Below, in pieces: positions 1-6,901 of a stretch of DNA of 9,079 nucleotides. The position numbers were made by a program, and so were the translations under genes. The notes below the pieces were generated by a model. It searched no databases. It was not told where the DNA came from and was given only the letters and a program-made list of their open reading frames with translations. How positions within the stretch are numbered: position 1 is the stretch's first letter; each line of letters starts with the position of its first letter. The stretch lies in NCBI GenBank assembly GCA_036732565.1, contig DAINCF010000281.1, positions 1 through 9,079 of the forward strand, given 5' to 3'. The stretch is from JAIVJN01 sp036732565. Its GTDB lineage: Bacteria; Acidobacteriota; Vicinamibacteria; Vicinamibacterales; UBA2999.

Positions 1-1
1 C

Positions 2-586
2 GGGCTGCCGATCACCGAGCCGGCCGGCAGCATGGTGGTGGACATCGGCGGCGGCACCACCGACATCGCCGTCATCTCGCTCGCGGGCATCGTCTACAGC
101 AAGGCGGTGCGCGTCGCGGGCAACGAGATGGACGAGGCGCTGATCCAGTACATCAAGAAGACCTACAACCTGCTCATCGGCGAGCGCACGGCTGAAGGGA
201 TCAAGATGGAGCTGGGATCGGCGTATCCGCTCGAGGAGCGCATCACGATGGAGATCAAGGGACGCCACCTGATCGAGGGCGTGCCGAAGACGATCACCAT
301 CACCGACGAGGAAATCCGGGAAGCGCTCGCGGAAACGGTCAACGTGATCGTCGACGCGGTGCGCGTGGCGCTCGAGCGCACGCCGCCCGAGCTGTCCGCC
401 GACATCGTCGACCGCGGCATCGTGCTGACGGGCGGTGGCTCGCTGCTGCGCAATCTCGACAAGCGGCTCCGCGAGGAGACAGGACTGCCGGTGACCATGG
501 CAGAGGACCCGCTGTCGTCGGTGGTGCTGGGAGCAGGGAAGATGCTCTCGGATTTCGATTTGCTGAGAAAGATTGCTATCGACTGA
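2..586 (+). CDS. mreB: Rod shape-determining protein MreB, C-terminal part (5' end outside window)
   Basis: This is the bacterial actin homologue that polymerises under the inner membrane and positions the elongation machinery. The reading frame is open to the window edge; the first complete codon is at base 2, giving 194 residues, a little over half of a usual MreB of about 340-350. The ATG at base 32 is internal, not the start. Visible actin-fold motifs are the second phosphate-binding loop DIGGGTTDIAVIS (residues 14-26 of the fragment), the MreB signature GERTAEGIKMELGSAYP just after YNLLIG, and the adenosine-binding LTGGGSLL near the C-terminus. The end, MLSDFDLLRKIAID, is a normal MreB terminus, so the 3' end is complete. 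It heads the cluster mreB-mreC-mreD-mrdA-rodA. A 95-bp gap with decayed heptad repeats separates it from mreC. The family assignment is very secure; only the missing N-terminus is unknown. Confidence 0.97.
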   Translation, partial: GLPITEPAGSMVVDIGGGTTDIAVISLAGIVYSKAVRVAGNEMDEALIQYIKKTYNLLIGERTAEGIKMELGSAYPLEERITMEIKGRHLIEGVPKTITITDEEIREALAETVNVIVDAVRVALERTPPELSADIVDRGIVLTGGGSLLRNLDKRLREETGLPVTMAEDPLSSVVLGAGKMLSDFDLLRKIAID

Positions 587-594
587 GGTCAGGC

Positions 595-664
595 TCGAGA
601 CTCGAGACGTGGGTCCCGAGGCTGCCTGCGGGACCTGATCCCCGAGTCCCAGGCCCACAGGCCC
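595..664. repeat. Decayed heptad repeat and hairpin in the mreB-mreC gap
   Basis: The gap holds two exact TCGAGAC units (595-601 and 602-608). Degenerate CCCGAG-type units follow (around 616, 641 and 648), with CCC cores at roughly 7-nt spacing (6-8 nt). Read on the minus strand, this is a TCGGGAC-like heptad. Inside it, GGTCCCG (612-618) pairs with CGGGACC (629-635), and AGG/CCT extends the stem inward. No T-tract follows, so it does not look like an intrinsic terminator. It belongs to the same TCGG-NNN family seen in the other gaps but is the most decayed copy. The function is unknown. Confidence 0.55.
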
Positions 665-681
665 GCGTCGGCTCGTTTTCT

Positions 682-1527
682 ATGCCCTCGGAAATTCACC
701 AGCGTCCGGGCGTTGTCCTGACGGCCGTCGTCGTGCTGCACGTCGGCATCATCTCGGCACAGGTGAACACGGTCACTGGCGTGCCGCTCCTCGAGTCGCT
801 GACGTTCGGCGCGTTTTCGGAGGTCCAGCGATTGACGACCACCGGCGTGCTCGGCGTGCGCACGTTGTGGAACCGCTATGTGGCCTTGGGTGACGTCGAA
901 GCCGAGAATCGCGAGCTGCGCCGCACCATGCAGGAGCTCCAGGTCCAGTTGCAGGAGGAGCGCGCGATCGCGCAGCGGACCGAGGAGCTGCGTCGCCTGC
1001 TGGAGCTTCGGGAACGCGCCGGTCTGGCCACCGCCGCCGCTGAGGTCATCGCCGGCGGCGCCGATCCGAACTTCCGCACCATCACCATCGACAAGGGCCA
1101 GGCTCACGGGCTCGCGCGCGACATGGCGGTCATCTCGCCGGCTGGAGTCGTCGGCCGGGTGATCTTGGCCAGCCCGCGGGCGTCGAAGGTCCAGCTGATC
1201 GTGGACCGCAACGCGGCCGTTGGCGCCCTGATCGAGCGCACGCGCGCTCAAGGTCTGGTGCTCGGGTTTGGCGACGCGATGCTGCAGATGGAGTACGTGC
1301 CAGGCACGGCCGACGTCAAGCCGGGCGACCTGGTGGTCACCTCTGGCATCGACGGCATCTATCCCAAGGGGTTCGTGATCGGCACCGTGGGGCTGGTCGA
1401 TCGCGGACCCGGCACGTTCCACACCATCAGCGTGCAGCCGTCCGTCGACTTCTCGCGGCTCGAAGACGTGCTGATCGTGCTCACGCTGCCCGCCGCTCGC
1501 TCGTCCGAGGTCGAGGGCCGCGAGTGA
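682..1527 (+). CDS. mreC: Rod shape-determining protein MreC
   Basis: MreC is the bitopic inner-membrane scaffold of the elongasome. Its periplasmic domain contacts PBP2 and in known systems switches the RodA-PBP2 synthase on. The protein has 281 residues, a normal length. A short basic N-terminus leads into one membrane helix (about residues 10-28, VVLTAVVVLHVGIISAQV). A coiled coil runs from about 68 to 112, rich in E/L/R/Q. The two-part beta domain then carries ITIDKGQAHGL (134-144), GVVGRV (155-160), GDLVVTSGIDGIYPKGFVIG (215-234) and the terminal VQPSVDFSRLEDVLIV (251-266). No ATG or GTG lies upstream in frame within the last 25 bases, so the ATG at 682 is the best start, although only CTCGTTTTCT precedes it and no Shine-Dalgarno is visible. 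The stop codon overlaps the mreD start. Confidence 0.96.
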   Translation: MPSEIHQRPGVVLTAVVVLHVGIISAQVNTVTGVPLLESLTFGAFSEVQRLTTTGVLGVRTLWNRYVALGDVEAENRELRRTMQELQVQLQEERAIAQRTEELRRLLELRERAGLATAAAEVIAGGADPNFRTITIDKGQAHGLARDMAVISPAGVVGRVILASPRASKVQLIVDRNAAVGALIERTRAQGLVLGFGDAMLQMEYVPGTADVKPGDLVVTSGIDGIYPKGFVIGTVGLVDRGPGTFHTISVQPSVDFSRLEDVLIVLTLPAARSSEVEGRE

Positions 1528-2030
1528 AGGCAGCGGCGCAAATCATTCTGGGCCTGGCGGCTGCGCTTGCGGTGCAGACGACGCTCAGCACGCTGGTGCT
1601 GCGGGGGATGCCGGCGCTGGATCTGGTGTTGATCGTGGTGGTGTACATCGCCCTGACGTCTGGGCCGATCACCGGGCTGCTCGCCGGCACGGTCGCCGGC
1701 CTGGCGCAGGACGCCCTCTCCAGTGGCGTCCTCGGCATCGGCGGTCTCGCCAAGACGCTGGTGGGCTACGGCGCCGGGGTCCTGGGCACCCAGTTCATCA
1801 TCACGGCGCCGCTGCCGCGGTTCGTGGTCTTCGTCATGGCCACTATTGCGCATGCTGGCGTGTTCATCGGGCTGTATCAGGTGCTCGATCTCCGCGTATT
1901 CCAGGCACCTTACACCGTGGTCCTCGGCCAGGCCCTCGGCAACGGCTTTGTCGGCGTGGTCCTGGGACAGCTCATCGAGCTGTTACCAGGCGTGGCGGCG
2001 CGCCGTAGAGCGCGGGTGAGAAGGCCGTAA
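1524..2030 (+). CDS. mreD: Rod shape-determining protein MreD
   Basis: MreD is a small polytopic inner-membrane partner of MreC that sets the balance of MreC-PBP2 interaction in characterised bacteria. The predicted product has 168 residues, typical for the family. It is almost entirely hydrophobic, with about five membrane segments: roughly residues 3-25, 31-45, 48-72, 95-118 and 130-155. The family signature with conserved glycines and Asp is GLLAGTVAGLAQDALSSG (51-68; Asp63), followed by GIGGLAKTLVGY. It ends in a basic tail, RRRARVRRP, expected on the cytoplasmic side. The start is GTG inside a GTGA overlap with the mreC stop; GAGGG at 1513-1517 sits 6 bases upstream and serves as a Shine-Dalgarno. 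The overlap implies translational coupling to mreC. MreD proteins diverge in sequence, so synteny carries part of the assignment. Confidence 0.93.
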   Translation: MKAAAQIILGLAAALAVQTTLSTLVLRGMPALDLVLIVVVYIALTSGPITGLLAGTVAGLAQDALSSGVLGIGGLAKTLVGYGAGVLGTQFIITAPLPRFVVFVMATIAHAGVFIGLYQVLDLRVFQAPYTVVLGQALGNGFVGVVLGQLIELLPGVAARRRARVRRP

Positions 2031-2071
2031 GGAAACGTGAAAGATACCGTGTACCATGTTGGCTTGAGGCC

Positions 2072-2092
2072 TCGGGTCTCAGGTCCCAGGTC
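2072..2092 (+). repeat. Heptad repeat array in the mreD-mrdA gap (TCGGGTC type)
   Basis: Three adjacent 7-mers occur in register: TCGGGTC (2072-2078), TCAGGTC (2079-2085) and CCAGGTC (2086-2092). ACAAGCC at 2093-2099 is a possible fourth, degraded copy. The block is bracketed by the inverted pair GGCTTG (2061-2066) and CAAGCC (2094-2099). It fills the middle of the 86-bp gap before mrdA. The unit fits TCGG-NNN with NNN = GTC. No promoter or terminator could be recognised in this gap. Confidence 0.6.
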
Positions 2093-2116
2093 ACAAGCCT
2101 AGAAGCGTAAGTTCCA

Positions 2117-4060
2117 ATGGCTATCCCGGAAGATCGTCGTCGCCTCGTTACCCGCCTCACCACCCTCAGGGTCGGCGTGTTGGTGGCGTTCGGCCTGCTG
2201 GTGGGCGGGTTCTGGTTCTTTCAGATCGTCCAGCACCAGCGGTTCAAGGAGCTGGCCGAGAGCAACCATCAGCGGACGCTCCCGCTGGCGGCGCCCCGGG
2301 GCGTCATCTACGATCGCTCGGGCCGTGTGCTCGTCGAGAACCGCCGCTCGCTCAACATCTCCATCGTCCGCGAGCACACGCGCGATCTCGATCGGACGAT
2401 TCGGCTGCTCGCGTCGGTCACGGGCACCGACGAGCAGCAGCTCCGCGAGACCCTCGAGCGTCATCGCCGCGAGCCCGTGTATCAGCCGGTCGTGGTCATC
2501 CAGGATGCGACGCTCGCCCAGGTGGCCGCGGTCGCGGCGCGCCGGCTCGACTTCGACGGCGGCGATGTCATCTTCCAGGAAGTGCCGACGCGCACCTACC
2601 CCGATCAGTCGCTCGCGGCGCATCTGATTGGCTACGTCGGTGAAGCCAGCGATCAGCAGGTGTCGGACGAGGGCGTCCCGATCGGCGCGGTCATTGGTCA
2701 ATCCGGCGTGGAGCGCGTCTACAACAAGATGCTGATGGGCGACGATGGCGCACGCCGGGTCGTCGTCAACAGTCTCGGCCGTGAGATCCGCGAGATCGAA
2801 GAGCTTCCGCCGGTCGAAGGGCGCCGCGTGCAATTGACGCTCGACTACGGCATGCAGCGGGCCGCGGAGAACGCGTTCCACGCCTACGGCTACGCCGGCT
2901 CCGCGGTCGTGCTCGATCCGCGCAACGGCGACGTGCTGACGCTGGTCAGCCTGCCGGCGTACGACCCGAACGCGTTCGCCACGGGCATCGATCGCGCGAC
3001 GTGGCAGGCGCTCAACACCGATCAGCTGCGACCGCTGCAGAATCGCGCGATTCAGGGACGGTACTCGCCGGGTTCGACGTTCAAGATCGTCGTGGCCACG
3101 GCGGCGCTCGAAGAAGGTGTCGCCAGCCCCGAGCACCGCGTCTACTGTCCGGGGGGCGCGACGTTCTACGGCCACTACTTCGCCTGCCACAAGAAGGGTG
3201 GACATGGCTCGGTGAACATGCGCGAGGCGATCGAGAAGTCGTGCAACGTGTACTTCTACACGCTGGGCAACATGGTGGGCATCGATCGCCTGCACGAGTG
3301 GTCCGAGAAGCTCGGGCTTGCCGACAAGAGCGGCATCGATCTGCCGAACGAGATCGAGAGCATCGTTCCGTCGACCGAGTGGAAGAAGCAGAGGTACAAC
3401 GAGAAGTGGTACGCGGGCGAGACGATCTCGGTCGCCATCGGTCAGGGGCAGCTGTCGGTGACGCCGATGTCGATGGCGGTGATGATGTCCACCGTCGCCA
3501 ACGGGGGCACGCGCATCGTGCCTCGGCTGGTGAGAGCAGTCGATGAAGGCCGGGGTTGGCGGGAGCTGCCGCTGCCGACGAATCCGTTCACGCCGTTCTT
3601 GATGAAGCCGGGCACCGTCGCCGCGTTGCACGAAGGACTCTGGATGGTGGTGAACCGCGCGGGCACCGGCGGAAGAGCCAAGATCGAGGGACGCGATGTC
3701 GCCGGAAAGACCGGCACGGCGCAGGTGATTTCGAATCAGGGCAAAGAACGCGCGCGTGGCACGACGAAGGACTTGCGCGATCACGGCTGGTTCGTGTTCT
3801 TCGCGCCGCACGACAAGCCCGAGGTGGCGGGCGTGGTCTTCGCCGAGCACAGCGAGCATGGATATCTGGCGGCGCCCATTGCCAAGCATGTGCTCGAGAC
3901 GTACTTCGCGCAGAAGGAGGGCCTGCCGCTCCCCGAGCTGAAGGTGCCACCCCCTGCGCCCGCGCCTGCCAGGCCCGCCGCGGTGGCGACCGTGGCCGCG
4001 GCCGCCCCGCCCGACGGACGCGCACTCACCGGAGGCCAGGGGCCATCGCCCCGGCGGTGA
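2117..4060 (+). CDS. mrdA: Penicillin-binding protein 2 (MrdA), elongation-specific transpeptidase
   Basis: This class B PBP cross-links new peptidoglycan strands made by RodA during lateral wall growth and is the target of mecillinam-type beta-lactams in E. coli. It has 647 residues, normal for PBP2. One membrane anchor lies at about 17-37. The pedestal/dimerisation region spans about 57-230, opening with the typical APRGVIYDRSGRVL (59-72). The transpeptidase domain covers about 258-595, with all three catalytic motifs: S320-T-F-K323 (in YSPGSTFK), S375-C-N377 and K531-T-G533. Cys344, Cys357, His363 and Cys376 cluster near the active site and may bind a metal. Residues 608-647 form a Pro/Ala-rich, probably disordered tail. 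The ATG at 2117 fits the family N-terminus, but no Shine-Dalgarno is evident upstream (GTAAGTTCCA). The stop overlaps rodA by four bases. Also called pbpA/pbp2. Confidence 0.97.
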   Translation: MAIPEDRRRLVTRLTTLRVGVLVAFGLLVGGFWFFQIVQHQRFKELAESNHQRTLPLAAPRGVIYDRSGRVLVENRRSLNISIVREHTRDLDRTIRLLASVTGTDEQQLRETLERHRREPVYQPVVVIQDATLAQVAAVAARRLDFDGGDVIFQEVPTRTYPDQSLAAHLIGYVGEASDQQVSDEGVPIGAVIGQSGVERVYNKMLMGDDGARRVVVNSLGREIREIEELPPVEGRRVQLTLDYGMQRAAENAFHAYGYAGSAVVLDPRNGDVLTLVSLPAYDPNAFATGIDRATWQALNTDQLRPLQNRAIQGRYSPGSTFKIVVATAALEEGVASPEHRVYCPGGATFYGHYFACHKKGGHGSVNMREAIEKSCNVYFYTLGNMVGIDRLHEWSEKLGLADKSGIDLPNEIESIVPSTEWKKQRYNEKWYAGETISVAIGQGQLSVTPMSMAVMMSTVANGGTRIVPRLVRAVDEGRGWRELPLPTNPFTPFLMKPGTVAALHEGLWMVVNRAGTGGRAKIEGRDVAGKTGTAQVISNQGKERARGTTKDLRDHGWFVFFAPHDKPEVAGVVFAEHSEHGYLAAPIAKHVLETYFAQKEGLPLPELKVPPPAPAPARPAAVATVAAAAPPDGRALTGGQGPSPRR

Positions 4061-5148
4061 CGGTGTTCGAACGACGCCTTTACTTTCACATCGACTGGTG
4101 GCTGATCACGGCGCTGATGGCCTTGTGCGGCATCGGCCTGGCGATGATCTACAGCACGACGGGCGGCGCCGGCCGCATCTACTGGACCCAGGTCTACGCG
4201 CTCGGCCTCGGCGTCATCGCCATGGGTGTGTGTCTGGCGATCGATTACCGATCGCTCACCGACAAGTCGCATCTCATCTATCTCGGTCTCATTGCCTTGC
4301 TCGCCGGCGTGCTGTTCTTTGGCGTCGTGCGCGGCGGATCGCGCCGCTGGCTCGATCTCGGCGTCTTCAACCTGCAGCCGTCCGAGTTCGCGAAGATGAC
4401 GCTGGCGCTCGTGCTCGCCAAGCAGCTCGGCGAGCTTAGACGTCCCATCCTCACCAACGGTGACCTCCTGCTGGCCGGCGTGCTGACCGCCGTCCCGCTG
4501 ATCCTCATCACCCGTCAACCCGATCTCGGCACCGCGGTGACGCTGCTGCCGATCCTGCTCGTCGTCACGTTTTCGGCGGGAATGCCCACGCGCTATCTGA
4601 CAACACTGCTTATCCTGGCCGTGCTCTCAGCGCCGTTCGCGTGGCGCTTCGGGCTCGAGGACTATCAGCGCGAGCGGATCGAGACGTTTCTCGATCCGGA
4701 GCAGGATCCACGTGGGGCGGGCTATCAGCAGATTCAGGCGCGGATCACCGTGGGCTCGGGCGGGCCGTGGGGCAAGGGCTTCATGCAAGGCACGCAGGGG
4801 CAGCTGCGCTTCCTGCCCGTCGCGCACAACGATTTCATCTTCTCGGTGTTGGCGGAAGAGCAGGGGTTTGTCGGCGTCGTCGTGTCGCTGGGACTGTATT
4901 TGTTCGTGATTCTTCGCGCGCTCGAGGCGGCGCGGCTGGCCAAGGATCGGCTGGGCGCCTACCTCGTGGCGGGCGTGCTCTCGACGTTCGCGTTTCAAGT
5001 CGTCTACAACATCAGCATGTCTGCGGGTCTCGTGCCGGTGAAGGGGCTGACGCTGCCGCTCATGAGCTACGGCGGCTCCTCGCTCATCGCGACGCTGGCA
5101 GGCTTCGGCCTCATCCTGAACGTCCGGATGCGCAGATTTACGAACTAA
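4057..5148 (+). CDS. rodA: Peptidoglycan glycosyltransferase RodA (SEDS family)
   Basis: RodA is an integral membrane SEDS protein that polymerises lipid II into glycan strands as the partner of PBP2. From the chosen start it has 363 residues with about ten membrane segments, the normal size. Conserved SEDS features are GSRRWLDLGVFNLQPSEFAK (94-113), RQPDLGTA (153-160), the loop with GYQQIQARITVGSGGPWGKG (222-241), and FLPVAHNDFIFSVLAEEQGF (252-271). Asp259 in that last motif matches the catalytic Asp defined in other RodA proteins. LMSYGGSS (335-342) completes the set. The open frame runs back to 3556 inside mrdA, but family N-termini (FERRLYFHIDW) place the start at GTG 4057 or GTG 4063. 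I chose 4057 because it forms a GTGA overlap with the mrdA stop, exactly as at mreC/mreD. No well-spaced Shine-Dalgarno is present (AGGGG at 4038-4042 is about 14 bases away), which suggests translational coupling. Also called mrdB. Confidence 0.96.
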   Translation: MTVFERRLYFHIDWWLITALMALCGIGLAMIYSTTGGAGRIYWTQVYALGLGVIAMGVCLAIDYRSLTDKSHLIYLGLIALLAGVLFFGVVRGGSRRWLDLGVFNLQPSEFAKMTLALVLAKQLGELRRPILTNGDLLLAGVLTAVPLILITRQPDLGTAVTLLPILLVVTFSAGMPTRYLTTLLILAVLSAPFAWRFGLEDYQRERIETFLDPEQDPRGAGYQQIQARITVGSGGPWGKGFMQGTQGQLRFLPVAHNDFIFSVLAEEQGFVGVVVSLGLYLFVILRALEAARLAKDRLGAYLVAGVLSTFAFQVVYNISMSAGLVPVKGLTLPLMSYGGSSLIATLAGFGLILNVRMRRFTN

Positions 5149-5154
5149 CACGTC

Positions 5155-5212
5155 CCGGTTCTCGAGTTCTCGGTTCTCGGTTCGGGGTTCTCGGTCCAGG
5201 GTTCTCGGGTTC
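5155..5212 (+). repeat. Heptad repeat array in the rodA-rng gap (TCGGTTC type)
   Basis: About eight consecutive units of 7 (twice 8) bases fill the 70-bp gap: CCGGTTC, TCGAGTTC, TCGGTTC, TCGGTTC, GGGGTTC, TCGGTCC, AGGGTTC, TCGGGTTC. Only TCGGTTC occurs twice exactly; the others differ by one or two substitutions or a one-base insertion. The array ends seven bases before the rng ATG. The unit fits TCGG-NNN with NNN = TTC. No hairpin of note is formed by the array itself. It is too short-period to be CRISPR, and no function can be assigned. Confidence 0.8.
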
Positions 5213-5218
5213 CGAAAA

Positions 5219-6850
5219 ATGACAAAAGAGATGATCATTTCCTCGAACGGCCACGAAACTCGTGTGGCCATTCTCGAGGACGACCTCGTCGCCGAGATCT
5301 TCGTCGAGCGCGAGCGCAATCGGGGAGTCGTCGGCAACGTCTACAAGGGGCGTGTCTCGAAAGTGCTCCCGGGCATGCAGTCCTCGTTCATCGATCTCGG
5401 GCTCGAGCGCGACGGCTTCCTCTACGTCTCCGACGTCATCAACACGGTCGAAGAGTTCGAGCGCTTGAGCGGTGACGATGACGACGAGGATGAGGCGGAC
5501 CTGTCTCGCCGACGCGCCGACGGCGCGAAGGCGGAAGGCGACAGCGGCACGCAGATCCCGCCGGCCGGTGGCGATCGGCGGCCACCACAGTGGCGCGGCG
5601 GCCGGCGCGAGGAGCGCGGGCCCGAGGCGAAGATCGAGGACCTGCTGAAGGAAGGGCAGGACATCCTGGTGCAGGTGGCCAAGGAGCCGCTCGGCACCAA
5701 GGGCGCGCGTCTGACGTCGCATGTGACGTTGCCCGGCCGCTTTCTCGTGTTCATGCCGACGGTCGATCACGTCGGCGTCTCGCGCAAGATCGCCAGCCGC
5801 GAAGAGCGGGCGCGCCTGCGCGGCATCGTCCGCGAGTTCCGCGACCAGCACAGCTTCGGCGGCGGCGTCATCATCCGCACCGCCGCGGCCGACCGGCCGA
5901 AGGAAGACATCCTCTCGGACCTGAACTACTTCCACAAGATCTGGACCGAGATGCGGCAGGCCTCCGAGACCCATCGCGCCCCCGCCGTCGTCTATCGTGA
6001 GCCCAGTCTGGTCAACAAGCTGCTCCGCGATCTGCTGACCGACGACTTCACGGCCATCCGCATCGACCACCCGCAGGAGCACAAGCAGATCGTCGAGTTC
6101 ATCGGACGGATCATGCCGTCGCTCTCCCCGCGCGTGCGCCTCTACGACAAGGACTTCCCGATCTTCGAGGAGTACGGCGTGCAGGCGGAGCTGGACAAGG
6201 CGCTGCGCAGCAAGGTGTGGCTCAAGTCCGGCGGATCGATCGTTATCAACCAGACCGAGGCGCTCGTCGCCATCGACGTCAACACCGGCCGCTACGTCGG
6301 CAAGAAGACCGCGGGACGGCTCGAGGACACGATTCTCAAGACCAACCTCGAAGCGGTGAAGGAGATCATCCGCCAGATTCGCCTGCGCGATCTCGGCGGC
6401 ATCATCGTGCTCGACTTCATCGACATGGAGGAGAAGAAGAACCGCCAGAAGGTGTTTCAGACGGTGGAGCAGGAGCTCCGCAAGGACCGCGCGCCGTCGA
6501 AGGCCCTGCAGGTCTCCGACTTCGGCCTCGTCATCATCACCCGCAAGCGCGTGAAACAGAGTCTGGAGCGCGTGCTCACCGAGCCGTGCCCGTACTGCTC
6601 CGGCGCGGGGACGATCAAGTCCAGCTCGACGATCTGCTATGAGATCCTGAGTGAGGTCCGCAAGGTGGGGAGCGACATGGACGGCCCGGGCGTGCTGCTG
6701 CGCGTCAACCCCGACATCGCCCGCGCGCTCAAGGAAGAGGAGCGGAACGTCCTGCGCGATCTTCGATCGATGCTGGGCAAGGACGTCGTCGTCAAACCCG
6801 ACGTCCACCTGCATCACGAGCAGTTCGATCTGATGTCGATTGGTGGATAG
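5219..6850 (+). CDS. rng: Ribonuclease G (RNase E/G family endoribonuclease)
   Basis: This endoribonuclease cuts single-stranded, 5'-monophosphate-favouring RNA in rRNA maturation and mRNA decay; it is cytoplasmic. It has 543 residues, longer than the 489 of E. coli RNase G. The N-terminal motif KEMIISSNGHETRVAILED is typical. The S1 RNA-binding domain starts at GNVYKGRVSKVLPGMQSSF (39-57) and resumes at GQDILVQVAKEPLGTKGARL (146-165). Between them is an insert (about 82-136) with the acidic run GDDDDEDEAD and an Arg/Gly-rich stretch. The catalytic Mg-binding aspartates lie in AIDVNTG (Asp353) and VLDFIDME (Asp399/Asp402). The zinc-link CPYCSGAG supplies Cys457 and Cys460, which join subunits in RNase E. 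The C-terminus is short, with no RNase E-like degradosome scaffold. The ATG at 5219 matches family starts but is preceded by CCGAAAA with no Shine-Dalgarno. It is probably co-transcribed with rodA. Confidence 0.95.
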   Translation: MTKEMIISSNGHETRVAILEDDLVAEIFVERERNRGVVGNVYKGRVSKVLPGMQSSFIDLGLERDGFLYVSDVINTVEEFERLSGDDDDEDEADLSRRRADGAKAEGDSGTQIPPAGGDRRPPQWRGGRREERGPEAKIEDLLKEGQDILVQVAKEPLGTKGARLTSHVTLPGRFLVFMPTVDHVGVSRKIASREERARLRGIVREFRDQHSFGGGVIIRTAAADRPKEDILSDLNYFHKIWTEMRQASETHRAPAVVYREPSLVNKLLRDLLTDDFTAIRIDHPQEHKQIVEFIGRIMPSLSPRVRLYDKDFPIFEEYGVQAELDKALRSKVWLKSGGSIVINQTEALVAIDVNTGRYVGKKTAGRLEDTILKTNLEAVKEIIRQIRLRDLGGIIVLDFIDMEEKKNRQKVFQTVEQELRKDRAPSKALQVSDFGLVIITRKRVKQSLERVLTEPCPYCSGAGTIKSSSTICYEILSEVRKVGSDMDGPGVLLRVNPDIARALKEEERNVLRDLRSMLGKDVVVKPDVHLHHEQFDLMSIGG

Positions 6851-6859
6851 CATCGCCGC

Positions 6860-6887
6860 GTAGGGGCGGTTCGTAAACCGCCCCTAC
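6860..6887. repeat. Perfect 12-bp palindrome between convergent genes, possible bidirectional terminator
   Basis: GTAGGGGCGGTT (6860-6871) and AACCGCCCCTAC (6876-6887) are exact reverse complements around a CGTA loop. The palindrome lies in the 51-bp gap between rng (ending 6850) and the minus-strand gene ending at 6902, a normal place for a shared terminator. Neither side has a T-tract, so classical Rho-independent termination is not shown. From memory, GTAGGGGC-N-GCCCCTAC palindromes are dispersed through many unrelated bacterial genomes. This copy may therefore be a REP-like mobile palindrome rather than a dedicated terminator. Confidence 0.6.
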
Positions 6888-6901
6888 CTGACGATGTGTG
6901 T

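Noticed and set aside
612..635. Rho-independent terminator after mreB
   Set aside because: The hairpin has a bulge and no T-tract, and mreC follows on the same strand.
2099..3889. 596-codon open frame antisense to mrdA
   Set aside because: It is Arg/His/Asp-rich and has no domain. It lies opposite a PBP2 gene with all catalytic motifs, and long antisense frames are common in GC-rich coding DNA.
3556..4056. Extension of the rodA frame upstream into mrdA
   Set aside because: The residues before 4057 are unlike RodA and overlap the PBP2 transpeptidase domain in another frame. Family N-termini place the start at 4057 or 4063.
5138..6853. 571-codon open frame antisense to rng
   Set aside because: It mirrors the real RNase G gene, shows low-complexity composition, and its end reads the rodA-rng repeat array as NREPRTREP-like residues.
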